Shown here: positions 1-15,610 of the stretch, one piece after another
Layout: every line of letters starts with the position of its first letter
Numbering within the stretch: the stretch's first letter is position 1
Assembly: GCA_033807695.1 (NCBI GenBank)
Contig: CM066305.1
Location: 3,348,001-3,412,000 of the forward strand
DNA: 64,000 nucleotides
From: Daedaleopsis sinensis
Lineage: Eukaryota > Basidiomycota > Agaricomycetes > Polyporales > Polyporaceae
Direction: 5' to 3'
The notes under the pieces: generated by a model
The model's database searches: none
What the model saw: only the letters and a program-made list of their open reading frames with translations
Told to the model about the DNA's origin: nothing
Position numbers and translations under genes: made by a program

Positions 1-3000
1 AGGCTTATTTGACGCCTTGGGGGGCAGAATGGGTGTATGTCCTGAACGAGGGGCATCGAATGGCACCGCGAGTGCGCATTCCAATCCAGGCTCGGTCGTA
101 AGAAACCCGAATGCACGGCCGGGTGTGGATCAGGTGCCTGCGGTATCTGATAAGATGGCGGCCTTCGGGAAGAAGCCCCTATCTTTATCTTATCTGATAG
201 CGAGATCGCGATTCGCGTTTACCGTTTTCCCCCGTGTGTCACAGATCCAATAAGCACGAAGACATACCTGACACCGACGGGCAGCCCATGCATATCATAG
301 ATCGTCGTACAGTCCACAGAGAGTCTCCTGCCAGTGCCAGTCTGGTACGGACACTGGCCGCGGGCAGGTCGGACGGCGGATGACCGATAGACGTTCATAC
401 ATCATGGACTTGCACCTTCGAAGAACCGTCGAGCTGGCTTTCGAAGCGGCCGAAGCAACGTGCATCTAGACAGAAGATACGTAAGCCATCTGAAAATAGA
501 AATCTCACCACACACCGACAAGTGTTGAATTCACCCGACGCTAGCCATCTGTGGCCCGACCTCGCACGACCGTTGCCTCCGCCGCTGCGCCAACGTGTGC
601 ATGAGTTTACGGGAATCCTCCAATACCCTCGATAGCTATCCAGGAAAAAGGGGAGGGGTGGAGAGCAGTACTCTGAGCTTGTCTGAGCTCCGGGCTCATG
701 CGCAGCTAAAGCCCGTACAATTGATGTTGCGAATGAGCGAATGGCTGTGTGGATCGCAGATTATGCGCAATGACGCCATGCGCGCGCGTTTCACGGCGCA
801 CGCGTATCCGGAGTCAATCGCGATGGGTCATGCATGGTCATAATGCATGTGCCATGAGCTATCGCGCGGCAGAAGACAGACGAGAAGCTAGTAACCGACA
901 GCACGGTGATAGCATGCTGCTCACCGGGGCTCCGCACACTCTCGCTCCTGATGCCCGCGCTGGAATGGGGATAGATCGTGAGACATAATGAGAAGGTCTG
1001 GTGGATGGAAGGATACAGCCATGCTGCAGCGGGGCAGAAGACGGCCCTTCGGAGAACTTGCGGCCTGCACGACATTGCATTCGGGCGGAAGCCCTCGGTC
1101 TATAGGCCGCGTCGGCTTTGTGTCCGAGTTAAGTATCTGCTAAGTTTTCGTCGCCCTCCGAGTCTAGGCTTTTACCTCGTATAGGGTAACAGGTACACTA
1201 GGGGTAGTCGCGAAATGCTTGGCACATTTGTTTCACGCGTTTTGAAGCGTTTTGAGGACCCGGGTTCTGGACCCAATCCAGCATAATCTCATGATGGCCC
1301 TGCAGGCACGGTGTTAGCAAGTGCCAAGGAGTGGTAACTGAATTCGGAGTGATGATACTCAATCAAATTGAAAGAGTGACCAGTGAACGTCCTAGCCACA
1401 GTGTGGGTGCTTTAAATGCGGCAGTCACATCGCGAAAAAACAATGTTGAATTGGAGAAAGACTCAGACTGTTTGCCACTAGATGTTAAGGCCGATCAAGA
1501 CAGCACCAGTTGAGACGAGTATCGATGCGGGCTTCTAGTTTTGCAAAAGAGGCATTCCCTATATGCATAGCTAGGGTGGACCTCGCAGTCGGAGAATAAG
1601 AGAGAATAAGTAGTACTTGCGTTTACGGTTCGACCTCGACAGCAACGTCACCGCGATCACGTGGCTTTTGACTATGCCCGTTGGAATTTCGATTAAACGA
1701 ATCCGCCTGCAGGCTTGACATGGACATTAATTGAATAATTCGAGTGTACCACTTGCAATTGCTACCGAGCTTTCGAGCATATCCGTACCTGTTTTCTCGT
1801 GAGTCGTCGCAAACCTCTTGGGTCAGGACTCAGCAGCCATCCTACGAATAATCGGATCTTGCTGTAAGAAATACAACGTTCGGTGATGCCGGTGACCAAG
1901 GGATGAGTAAATATATGCTGGAGCAAGCCGCGGCTCTATCATAGAGACACATGGTGGCACAGACAGTACTCATAAGCTATTTGAGGTTGTCTCTTTTAAG
2001 CGCAAGAAGTCGAACACGAGACAAAGCTGCCTGAGAGAGCATGTAGTGAGGGATTCTGTGTATAAATGGACCGTGAGATTCGGCGAAGGAGACGGAATCC
2101 ATCGGAGCAACGCAAGAAGCCTACAATCCTAATCCTGCGTCGGGAATCAAAATAGAGCAACCCGGGACGGAGGAGCGATACTCACTGACTTTCAACATTT
2201 TCGTGGACCGCATGGAGCACTACAGGAGCTCTAGAAAGGGGATGGGCTGAGATATTCGACGCCGCCAGCTGTGCGCATGTAGGAACATATCGATCTCGTA
2301 CCCAAACGTGCGGGTTTCTACCCGCACGTCTAGATAGGAGATTGTGATATGTGAACGCGCTGCAATGAGATCCAATGATGATGAGCTCACCATCATAAGC
2401 CGAGATGTGAGGAGCTTGCAGGCCGAGACGAGGGCAGCACCGAGCTGGACCATACCGGCAGGCAGCAGAGTAAGCTTCAGCGAGCTATTTGACTAGTAAC
2501 GGAAGCAGCGAGGAGCTCGAGTGCACAGCGGGTGCCCTACAGCTTGAGCCTGCGGCTGTGATCTGCGTTGTCGTGATATGTGGAAACAGTAGATGTACAG
2601 GGCGACCCGGCTTAAGATCAAGGAGATGAATGAAGCCATGAACTTGAATAGATTATTGTTGGTCGAATTTGTCTGCGGATGGCGACCAAATTGAGGTGGC
2701 TTCTGTGCTAAGCCTGTGTGCTTTGGTGCTGCATTCAGACTTCCCAGATATACAGAGAACCCGTCGGCATCACGGTCGCCAGCAGATATCCGAGCAGTCG
2801 GTCAATGCATGCATGAGAGTGAGAGTGAGGGTTGCATGCAAGAGTTTGCGACCGTTCAATACGATTTGCGGGGTACTGTATGCGAACCGGGCCGAGTCGA
2901 GGGCTGGTCGGCCCGAGATGTGCCGCACGGCATATACCGGCTAGTGACCTCACACGAGCGCTTCTGAATGTTGACTCTCGCGCAAGGTTCAACGTTGTCA

Positions 3001-3090
3001 AGTCTCCCGACCAACTTCCTCCCCTCAACTTCGACTTCTATCTCTGCTGGGACCTGTGCTGCGGTGTAGAGTGAACGGTGTGTAGGATTT
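1..3090. other. Gene-poor left end
   Basis: No open frame here longer than about 100 codons resembles a known family, and I could not join exons into a plausible protein on either strand. Base composition is more AT-balanced than in the genes to the right. I see no tRNA, long repeat or recognisable transposon. It may hold decayed DNA or the promoter of the Hem25 gene at its right end. Confidence 0.5.
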
Positions 3091-4328
3091 ATGAGCAATG
3101 TTAGCCAGCACCTTCTTTCAGGTACGTGCTTCAAGTACTCTCAGTGTACGCCGTGACTATACAACCCATCCTGCCCAGGTGCCCTCTCTGGGTTCGCGTC
3201 CTCGATAGTACTACAACCATGTGAGTGAAACCTGTCTCTACTTAGTCTTCTCCTGAGTGACACGTCTTTACTTGACAGTCGACTTGCTGAAGACGCGTAT
3301 ACAACAACCGGATCATTTGAACAAGCTCCCACACTCCCCCTTGTCCCCCCAGTCCACCCTCATATTCCGCACCGCACGCAGCATTGTTCAGACCGATGGA
3401 TATGCGGGTCTATGGCGCGGCACGGCTCCTTCGCTACTGCGGAACGTCCCGGGGGTCGCGCTCTACTTCACAGGGCTCAACCAGTTCCGCGGCTTCCTGT
3501 CCACGTCTCCGTACTTTGCCCCGCTCCGGACGCAATCCTCCTCGTACTCGACGTCCACGCTCCCGAAGCTGACTGCTCAAGGCAATCTAATTGCGGGTGC
3601 GCTCACACGAGTAACTGTAGGGCTGATGCTCAATCCATTCTCCGTCATCAAGGCTCGGTACGAGGTGTGTTACAAGGCTTCTCATCTCATGCTCTTCATC
3701 TCAATATACACCAGAGCTCATACTACTCGTATGGGTCTCTGTCGCAAGCTTTCGTCGGACTCGTCCGTTCCGGGCCTTCCGAGATCTTCCGTGGCGCCAT
3801 AGCCTCTTCCCTGCGTGACGCGCCGTACGCCGGCATCTTTGTTGTGTTCTACGAACATATCAAGTCAAGTCTCTGTGTGTCCTATGCTCTGCCCTAATGA
3901 TGTGGTTGATTCTAACAGATTCTTTCGTGCAGCTTCGGCAGCGTTCTCTGCGTCAAATTCAGCAGTCGTTGCGGTCCCGTTCTCCCTTTCGACTGCGGTG
4001 AACTCGGTTTCCGCTGCGTCCGCGGGGGCTCTTGCGACGCTCGCGACACAGCCGTTTGACGTGCTCAAGACGAAGATGCAAGTCCGCTCGGAGGCGAAGT
4101 ATCGCGGGGTCGTGAGCACTATACGTGCTATCTGGCAGGTGCGTTACATGTGTACGACCTCATCAGGGACCTGCCGCTAAGGAGTTCTTGTGATAGCAAC
4201 GGGGTGTGGCGGGCTTTTTCGACGGTGCGACGTTGCGCGGGTCTCGAAAGATATTCAGCTCTGCCATAGGCTGGGCAGTGTATGAAGGCGTACTCACCTC
4301 TATGCGATCGCCGACCCACGCAGATTAG
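3091..4328 (+). CDS. HEM25: Mitochondrial glycine carrier, SLC25A38/Hem25 family
   Basis: Mitochondrial carrier of the inner membrane. The family imports glycine for the first step of haem synthesis. I resolve six exons: 3091-3121, 3179-3220, 3279-3664, 3715-3863, 3919-4138 and 4197-4328. They sum to 960 nt (319 aa), the usual carrier length. The start is MSNVSQHLLSG, and the first repeat carries the signature VLQPFDLLKTRIQQ, restored only when exons 2 and 3 are joined. The second repeat has LNPFSVIKARYE and the third ATQPFDVLKTKMQV, so all three PX[D/S]XX[K/R] signatures are present. The protein ends GWAVYEGVLTSM. The Hem25 assignment over other carriers rests on the very short N-terminus and the LLSGALSG start. 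The exon 4 donor (GTCAAG) is the least certain junction. The gene converges on the EF-hand gene at 4677. Confidence 0.9.
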
Positions 4329-4676
4329 GTTCCCGGGTGCCTCACCCCTCACTCATCTGTATCATGGCGACTGTACTGATATCGCATAGGCTTAGTTATG
4401 TTCTGGAATGCCCCTAATCGCACCACTCTCTGATATGCTCACAAGATTCCCGACGATGCGCGGAATGGTGGTGATGGGAAGGAATTGACCAAGAATAAAC
4501 ATGTCAATATCCCCTTGTCCGTACTGATGTGAATTCCCTCTGGGGACGATTTCGAGATGTGAGTCTTTGATACTTATGGGCACACGTATTTAAGTACATT
4601 GACCGAACAGAGCCCACCGCAGCGGAACGCAGAATGTATCGGAGGCAGGATAGTTGTTACACAGACAGACGTAGGT
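4329..4676. other. Convergent 3' intergenic spacer
   Basis: About 350 bp between the ends of two convergent genes. It presumably holds both 3' UTRs. I see no gene or repeat in it. Confidence 0.5.
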
Positions 4677-7600
4677 TCAATGTTCATCAGTACTGACCGG
4701 TAAGCGGGGCACGTTGGAAGTGACCGCTGTGCCGTTGTCGCTATTGATGCTCTGTTTGTCATGACGCTTCTCCGATTCGTCTTGGCTCCCATTTAGCCAA
4801 CGTGGCAGATGAAAATGAAGGTACTTCGTTGGCTTCTCGTTGACACGCGTCTCCTGGGAACTCTGACGCCAGTGCCATGGCGGACGCTTAGGCGCGGACG
4901 GGGTACTTCGCTCATCCAGCTTGTCTCGGAGCTCCTTCACCGTTTGTGCGAGCATCGTAACTTGCGCGGTGAGTTCGTTGACATGCTGTGCGTGCGATGT
5001 GGTCAGCCTGACGTCTACCATCCTAGTGTGCCAGAGATACACGCACCGACTTCGGAGGGATCTGCAACGTCATGGCGTCGATGACCTCCTGGCAGCTCCT
5101 CGGGACCTGGCCAAAGAGAACAACACACAGCGCATTGGCCGCATTCTGGCGCTTAGGTGCCTATAGGAATGGACATTGAACGTTGAGCATGAAAGCAGAC
5201 ATCGACGCCGAACACGCGAGAGAGGCAAACACACCTGGCGGATGGTGTTTCGGAAGAGACCGTCAGCATAACGGTCGACTTGCAGGCCTACGTCGTGTCC
5301 CTGCGCACGCCAGCCGCGAACCAGCTCCTGCATGCGGCGCTGGAAAGCCAGGAAGGCCATGAGGCATGACTTTCCGAGCACCTCAATGCGCATGAAAGTT
5401 CGGTAGGACAAGTTGCCCGCGCGGACGGCGTTGTTGATCGTGTCGTGGAGCTGGGTCGTAAGGATGTCGATGAGGCACATGATGTGCTACACGGTAAGGA
5501 CGCAGATTAGCAGCGAGAAACGAAATAAGTGATGTGATTTACTAGTTCTACGCGGGGGTCGGCCATTACCGCAGCCACTGCACTCCGGTCGTCCAGGTGG
5601 TAGTCGAACTGGACGAGGTTGTCTGAGATCTTCTTCCTCTCATCATGCATATATTCGTCCTGGAGGCGTTGCAGCTGGGGAATGTCGGAAGCATCGGGGA
5701 GGTCGTCGAGATCCTCGATGAGCAGCAGAGGCCGCAATGAGTCGATGATGTCGTGGACGATCTGCCACCGGGTGAGCTGTTGTCCGTGCGTAGCTAGTTT
5801 GCATTGTTCTTGGATGCGCGAAGCCATCGATATCTCCGAGTCTGGAGAGAGCATATTCTCGACGTGGCGGTAGTACCTGCAGCGGCGATCGTATTCATAT
5901 ACCACCAGGAAGATGACGCAACACAGGAGGAAGGTACTCACTGTGTGCTGTTGCTGGCCCAGCCGCGAGCACAACTACAGTCCGGGTCCAAGGGCGTCAG
6001 AGGAGAATTCCTGCCACGATACTTTGTTGGCAAGTCACACGTACAATGCAAACCACTGAGGAATCGTCCAACTCGGAGGGCGTGCTTTGCAGAAGTCGTT
6101 GATCTCCGACGCTGTGATGAAGCCGCTGGCATCTTCGTCAATGAAATCTCCGATGGCGGAGTGGTCTGCGATAAGTCGGTATCATGCATGCAGTGTATGG
6201 TCAGGACTCTTCTGAAGTCAGCACTGAGACTGAGATACTCACACATTGCCCGAGAGAAGATTTCCACAGTCCAAGCGTCGTCGTGATGCTTCTCTGTTCC
6301 ATGTCCGCGGAACTCCGTCAAGTAATGGACATGCAGCGCTACGAGCCCAAGCTCTGTGTAAAGGGTGCATGTCTACTGATGGTAAGATTGATCTCACCTT
6401 CGACAAAGACACGACTCTTGATGCTGGACTTCCAGTTCTGAGAGTCGTACCGTACATGTCAGTCGGAGTCGGGGCGACGACGCGAGTGGAAACAGCCCAC
6501 GTTTTCTGTTACACACAATGAGTACCATGTGCTCAAGACTGAGCGAATAGCACTCACTTTGCCAGATGCTGCGAACTTCTTTGAACTCATCGTCGACGAG
6601 CTCATGAAGACCTTCGTTGAACTGCGTATGGACAAATCAACAATTTAGAGCGTGGATTGCGCTGCGGTGATCTGCACGTACATTACCGAGGACTGTGCCC
6701 TTGACGATAGACAGCCTCATTTCACAGCGGACGCTACGTAGCGAAGAACTTCAGAGGGTTCAATGAACAGAGTGGAATGGTTCCGACTGACCTGTTGGTC
6801 TGGAGCATCTTCTGGAACTCGTTGGGGCTCTGCAGGGTCTCCCTCATGCTATGAGTGATACGCTCTTGCAATTGCATGGCCAACGTGTCTAGTAAAGTTC
6901 CATCCTTAGGGTCGGGGTAAGGTGTCATGAAACGGTCGATTGGTATAAAGTACTCACTTGGAGAACATTCTCGAGCCCATGGGCCTTTACGAAATTTACT
7001 CCCTCCCACAGCCCGGGGTCTAGCCGATGCACCATGTCCAGAATCTTGTCGTTCTGGTCTTGTAGTTTATCAAGCCTGCGGCCCACGGTGTCCCTGTACT
7101 TGGCAGTAGAGACTCGGTCTAGTTCCTTTCGTTGTTGTTTGAAGCGATTATTGAGCTCCTCGAGTGTCTTCTCGTGCTCCAAAGATAAGAGTACTTTGAC
7201 TGATGCGTAATTTAAACCGGTGAGCTACTGGCAGCAAACGATAGATGGGGTCGGTGCGCTCACAGATCTTTCGCCACTGCGGACACACTCGGTAGTATTG
7301 CCTGTTTATGGCGTGAGGAAGTGCAAATCATCGACTTCAAGTCTATTCTTACTCAACGAAGCTCACTACTCACTTGATGTTAGCACAGTGACAAGCGATC
7401 CATTCTGATATCCAATATACATACTGAATTGATTGATGGTGTTGGCCATTTCCTGCACAGTATTGTCGAAGAGATCGTTGAGGTCGTGGCTTGCTTCCTT
7501 TTCGCGAGGGACCGATTTGAGATGGCACACCGTATTGATCTGTACACAAGCTGAGAGCTCGAGCCATCGTCGAAGACAGGTGAGTAGGAGCATACAATAG

Positions 7601-8114
7601 TCACGTGCATACGAATGATGCGTATGTCGTTCCCTTGGTGGGCCTTGGCGAGTTCAATGATGTTCTACAATCACGAGGGCCTCAGGCATTGCATGGCAGT
7701 CGTGTATGCACGAGACACGCACCGAAAAGGCGTCGTGCACGGCCTGTGCATTCGTCAGCTCGAGTATCATCCGATGTTCTGCGTGTTGTACTCACCTTTG
7801 CGACAGGATGCATTTCAGCTACAAATTTCACGAATTTGAGAATCTGGTCGGCTCCACCGATCATCATCTTGACCATGTCTCCCACACTGCCATCTATGAG
7901 ACTGTGAGTAAACAGCGGCGTACAGCGAGAACGGTAACATTGAACAATAAAGTTCGTCGAAAACGTACTGGAAAGGCTCGTGCGAATGGCAGTTGTGAGC
8001 TTTTCGACAGTGTCCTCGATGTTAATCACCAGCGAGTCTACGAGTGGGAATCAGCATCGGTTGAACGACTCTAGCAATGTGAGCCTAGCACCTACCGAGT
8101 GTGTCCGCAGTCAT
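4677..8114 (-). CDS. Large multi-exon EF-hand protein, unknown function
   Basis: A long minus-strand gene broken by a dozen or more short introns. The proposed start is the ATG at 8114 (MTADTLDSLVINIEDTVEKL), with the frame running on into the next exon. N-terminal exons are helical (GSVGDMVKMMIGGADQILKF near 7860; NDLFDNTVQEMANTINQF near 7450), followed by a coiled region near 7100 (KTLEELNNRFKQQRKELD). Around 6100-6180 lies one EF-hand-like loop, FIDEDASGFITASEINDF, followed across an intron by WTIPQWFAFCARGWASNS. A Trp-rich block right after a lone EF-hand recalls large Agaricomycete proteins of unknown role; that is memory of the pattern, not a search. Exons near 5650-5870 are charged and helical, and the C-terminal exon (5042-4677) has a heptad-like stretch. 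The loop has D-E-D-S-G spacing, so calcium binding is plausible but untested. Exon edges between 6200 and 7400 are not fully resolved. Confidence 0.65.
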
Positions 8115-8737
8115 GATGTGGAGCAAATAGTGCGAGAGCAGAGCACTGCTGAGTCTCTCCGAGTCGCTGAGTCTCTTGCTATATATGCCTGCGAGTTTAG
8201 GTTCAGTGATTTTTGATACAGCAAGGCGTAACCGTGTAGGACCTTGAGCAACTAACACCGGCCGTTATGTCAACCCTTGTCAACGACCCACCTTCTGAAC
8301 GATCTGCTACGTTCGGCATGGTGGACTTCTTGAACGTGTTCACCCCAACGGTTCGGCGTTCTCAACCTTGCATGACAGGTCACCTGGGGTCAGACGACAG
8401 TGTTGCACTTGCTCAAGGTGGATCGGAAGAGCGAGAGGAAGGCAAAAAGGGTGCATGGCCGCACCGCAGCGGAATCAATGAGCGAAATGAGTGAAGCATG
8501 TGTCACGACATCGTGGTGGCATCCAACCACAGGCTGAGTATGAGCACAACCCCGTTTCGGAATGCGGTCCAGAGCCAGCAATTCAGCAATTGGAGAAATA
8601 CGTATGCCCTTGTTGAGATAGTGAGGTATTAGAACTTGACTTTGAGAAGTAGGAAGGTGGCTATCATCCCTCACTAGCACTAGTGGGAGGGTGGCGACAA
8701 CGTGAATTGGGTGCCAGTTCGGGCCCACTTCTCCCCT
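8115..8737. other. Intergenic spacer with no supported gene
   Basis: Lies upstream of the EF-hand gene and beyond the last recognisable MFS exon. Short frames on both strands look random. A terminal exon of the MFS transporter could lie here, but I could not recognise it. Confidence 0.4.
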
Positions 8738-8786
8738 CAGCCTTCAGGCCTCAGGCCTCAGACCTCAAGGCCTCAGACCTCACCTA
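8738..8786 (+). repeat. Short degenerate minisatellite, GGCCTCA-type unit
   Basis: A run of about six imperfect copies of a 7-9 bp unit alternating GGCCTCA and GACCTCA. It sits immediately beyond the last recognisable MFS exon, in what would be its final intron or 3' flank. Confidence 0.75.
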
Positions 8787-8801
8787 GGAGAGGGTACTCA
8801 C

Positions 8802-10681
8802 GAGGTCGCAGACTTTCAATACTAGTATCAGACGCGATTGCTCCAGCGGTGAAGGGGAAGGCGGCGGCGTCAGAGGAACCGAAGCTGGTGATCCATTCAA
8901 TACTGCCTGAAATGAGCTCCGGAGGAAGCACGGTCCTGGCGTGTCAATGGTTCATGACGATAGGGAAGATGGGACCTAGGAAGAAGATGGGGCCTAGGAA
9001 GAAGCCGACTAATGACACACGAACAGCGGAAGAAATGAGGTCGGGGACATGCCAAACAACCAGTTCATGGCTGTGGTTGGAGGGGTGGGTTAACCGAGGG
9101 GTGTTGAAGTGTTGAACGGAAGCATTGAGTCGACAGGGCACAAAGACGTACCCCAGTACAATCGTGGTGTAGAGGAAGATCACCCGTCATTCACCGACCT
9201 GCCCCAGGATTGTCAGCCTACCTCATTAGGTACGACTTCGACTTGTCCGTACACACATTCTTGTTGACCCAAAAGAGAGCGATACGTCCGATGGTGAGAC
9301 CTCTCCAATAGCCGGACGAGATGTACTCGGAGTTTGAGCTACCGTGGGGTTCGTCGATGATGTACGTGATGATCCAACCTGCAATCGTGTTCACCGCAAT
9401 GAACAAAAATGCTCGCAACAGGGAAGTTATGAACGCACCGCCAATACAGACTTCCAACCAGACATAAGTGAAGATGAAGAAGGCCATGAGATGGACAGCG
9501 CGGAACTGGAACTTCGCGATCTGCTTATACTTACGGACTCCCGCCTCAGACTCCTTCGTCTTCTCTGGAGGTGGGTGGCCGAGCTCCGCCAGGCAGTCTG
9601 TCGCGAGCAACATAATGGGTAAGCATACTGTGACGAGTGTACATCGAAGCAGCAAATCACAACGTCCACGCACCGTTTTCGCTCTTCAGTCTAAATGTCG
9701 CAAACTCTGTTCAAGACGGCAAGACCGACATGTATACGAACGACCAGTAGAAGTACCGAGCGAGTTGTGTGGAGACAAGCGGCGCAAACATTGCGCCTGC
9801 CCCGTAGACGGCGTGCATAAGAACCATCCTGACTGACGTATCCTCGGCAACAAGACTGGCAAGGTGGGCGTTTTGCTCCGCCGTCCTGAGACGATGACTC
9901 AGTCGTCAACGGGGAGGGGGTCAGGAAATGACATACGAGGCACGCGCCACCTATTCCAACAAGCAGGAAGCCCACTACATACACTAGAAATGGTGCGCCG
10001 GAGGCTTGCATGGCGTTACCAGATCTAGGGCCAGAACCAGGGAAGCTAGCACTGATGATCAGCGACGGATAAATTTGAATCAGCTTGAGGGAACGAACCG
10101 ATCACAAAAACCTGCAGGGGGAGATGTCATGACGTGGACGGTCAGAATAAGACGATGTGTCTTTACCCATCGCATACCCGCGCGATCGGTAAGTTGAGGC
10201 ACCTGTCACGTAGCCCTGAATCATATTGCGATGACGGTGAACTGCGGTACTGGACATCGTATGAGGGGGATCCAGTTCTTACACTGGCAACGCAGCTGGC
10301 GATAATAAGCATGACAGAAACGACAGCACTAGCTATAGTCGACCTTGGCAGTTTGTCAACGTTAGCGTCGACAGCTCGAATACAAAGGGTTTTCGGCGCT
10401 ACTAATTACTTACGTGGTAAACCTCCGAGAGTCTTGTATACGAGGCAGAAGAGGGCCCGTCGTCCTGTCATTCCAACCGGCCACGTATATGGAGCAACAT
10501 AACGCAAGGTATTGTATCCATCCTCTGCGAACTGGAGCCGGGGTCTGGTACTTCTGGTGATTGTCAACGAACAACTGGCCCGGGTCGTATTTCTTTGAAC
10601 TTTGTCAGCGCCTAATCCACGTGATCGTGGCGTTTCATTAGGATCCGTAGCGCCCTGTAGTGCCTTCTTGTTGTCGACCAT
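8802..10681 (-). CDS. MFS transporter, BSC6-like
   Basis: A plasma- or vacuolar-membrane solute carrier of the major facilitator superfamily, similar to the fungal BSC6/fucose-permease-like group; the substrate is unknown. Visible hallmarks, N to C: AGWNDRTTGPLLPRIQ (near 10460) in the first loop; LVYVVGFLLVGIGGA (near 9970); then HLASLVAEDTSVRMVLMHAV continuing GAGAMFAPLVSTQLA (9770-9890); KYKQIAKFQFRAVHLMAFFI (9460-9530); IIDEPHG and YISSGYWRGLTIGRIALFW (9260-9350); VGERR/LYTTIVLG; and GFFLGPIFFLGPIFPIVMNH (8950-9010). I take the ATG at 10681 (MVDNKKALQG) because the longer frame begins at GTG. Several junctions need non-standard choices, for example a GTGCCT donor near 9935, so some decay cannot be excluded. 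The true 3' end is not recognised. It shares direction with the halogenase just upstream, as an exporter in a metabolite cluster might. Confidence 0.72.
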
Positions 10682-11029
10682 AGGCGGTTCCACGCTTGCA
10701 TCGTCGATGGCCACTTATACTTTGATTTCCTCGCTGGCGGGTGCAGAAAGAAGTATTTTCTGCTGATTCATAGAGGTAGCGGAGAAGCTGTTCGAGGTAG
10801 GGGACGCTGTTGATGCCATGGGGATTCCGAGTCATTAGTTTTATGGGGCCCCAGTGTAAGCGCTGGAGCAAGAGAAACAAGTTAACCTTGGCTTATACTC
10901 ACTGCACTCATCCAGATACTGATCAACCGTAGGCTGAAGACGGACTGTAGGCTAATATGTCCTCGGCCATGACATATAGGTGTCTACATCTAGATCTTAC
11001 AAAGGACTCGGGGCCGGTTTTTATTCCGC

Positions 11030-14059
<3,030 letters not shown>

Positions 14060-14359
14060 TCACGGTGATGTGTTGGAAGAATTGAAAGGGATATTCATCA
14101 AGAACCTGCCAAGAGCTATATCAGCTCCGCCCCACCGCGCCTTCAACGGTGTCACTCACTGTAGAAAATACCCCAGCCCTCCGGAGCCGGGAGAATGTCC
14201 TTCTCTCCGACACTCCCGGAACTGACTAGGCTAAGTATATCTGGTCAGTGGTAACATCATACCAAACTTGTATTCGAGCGAACAGCCAATGTGCTCATGG
14301 CCGTTGGTCGCATCTGTCAACAGGTCGACGTACCCACCTTGTTCAGCTGTCATTGTCAT
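14060..14359 (-). CDS. Possible small hypothetical protein, three exons
   Basis: Reading the minus strand from the ATG at 14359 gives MTMTAEQGGYVDLLTDATNG, continuing HEHIGCSLEYKF. After an intron come VSSGSVGEKDILPAPEGWGI and FY, and after a second intron a short tail ending at TGA (14060-14062), about 71 aa. Two introns with standard ends (GTATGA..TAG and GTGAGT..TAG) keep the frame, which is the only support. I recognise no domain, signal peptide or membrane segment. It could be a fragment of a larger decayed gene. It lies between the halogenase and the Big1-like gene, in the same direction as both. Confidence 0.3.
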
Positions 14360-14438
14360 CTCGCATGAGAGTACGTGGAATGCGATGTGTATTATGAGTA
14401 GGACAAGGTCCGTACAGCAGGGCCATCATGCAGGGTCG

Positions 14439-15460
14439 TCATTGGTTCTTCTTCTCCTCCGCACTGAAGCCCTTCGGGATGTCGTTCGTGAGAGGGGACT
14501 GGATGCTTGACAGGGCAGACACGCCGAGGAAGATGACGGGTATGAGGACAAAAAGCGTGATGAGAAGCACAAGGATCAAGCCAGGGGTAAGTAGCTGATA
14601 TTGCTTGAGGATACCTCCGCTCGGGGAAGCCTTGGTGTGGGCATCGAATGTGGAAGAGGCAGGAGCGGACTGGCGTGCGTGGAGAGTGGACGCTGGCGAG
14701 CCCGAGTATATGACAAGGTAGTTCTTGAAGACGGCCTCCATCTTGGCGAGCTCCGTAGAAAGCCAGGATTCTGAATGTGAAGGTGAATGAGTATGCTGGT
14801 TCAGTGCCCAGTACTCTGAACCACTCACCGTGGTGCATCAGACTGCTCTTCCTCGACGTCCCTTCCTCTCCATCCTCCAGCGGGGGAAGCGAGATCGACA
14901 CGACATGCTTGCCCCCCTCAACGTTCAGTTCGCCCGAATCTGGAGCATGGCCCACAATCCGCGACCCGCAGCGCTTCGAGAGCATGCCCGAGAGGTCGAC
15001 GAACGGGTTTGCGTTCTTGCTTTCGCTTTCGACGTAGGCAAGTTGCAAGGAGGATGGCGCCTTCGACAACGACTTCGCCATATGGCATGATGGAGACAGA
15101 GCACGAAGGTCGGATGCGTGCAGCTACGGACCGCATATACTCATCAGGAGTGCCGGACGTGCATTAATACAGGGAGACTCACCCCCATGTGGTCGATCAC
15201 AATCACCACGTCGTGCTCGCAGATGTCCTCATGAGTATACAGAGCGTTGGCAATAGCATGCGAGTTCGTCTTCGCTGTCTCTGCGACTGAGGAGAGAGCA
15301 TTCGAGCTGGAACATGATGTCAACGTTGGCGTCAATGTCGGCGGGAGTACACGTTGGCCTACTGATGAGAAGACCAGGCAAGGACGGGGTGAGTGTTGGA
15401 GTACGCCGACGCCGCTGCGGGCAGCAGGGCGAAAAGGAGGGTAAGGGCGCGGCCGGCCAT
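14439..15460 (-). CDS. BIG1: V-ATPase subunit S1/Voa1 family protein, Big1-like
   Basis: Type I membrane protein of the ER/endomembrane system. The family (yeast Big1 and Voa1; animal ATP6AP1) acts in V-ATPase assembly and cell-wall beta-1,6-glucan formation. The start at 15460 opens a signal peptide: MAGRALTLLFALLPAAASAY. Middle exons carry SLPPLEDGEEG and KSLSKAPSSLQLAYVES. The last exon has the family's C-terminal membrane span, GLILVLLITLFVLIPVIFLG, followed by VSALSSIQSPL and a short tail ending in EEKKNQ, close to the di-lysine-type tails of this family. The gene is divergent from SPT4, with 150 bp between the start codons. Exons between 15150 and 15370 are only roughly placed. The C-terminal domain match is clear; the choice between Big1 and another S1-like paralogue is less so. 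Confidence 0.8.
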
Positions 15461-15610
15461 GGTGGTTGAATGCGAGCCGTCGCTGTCGCCGCCGTCGACG
15501 TACAGGGATAGCGCCCAGATAGCGCCTATGCCGGACATTGCCGGGCACAGCGAGCTCGTTGCGCTCGGCGTCCTTCTCGGAAACGAACTCCCTTGCTTTC
15601 CTACCACAAC
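15461..15610. promoter_or_regulatory. Shared divergent promoter, BIG1-like/SPT4
   Basis: Only 150 bp separate the divergent start codons, so both genes must share promoter sequence. No specific motif is claimed. Confidence 0.5.
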
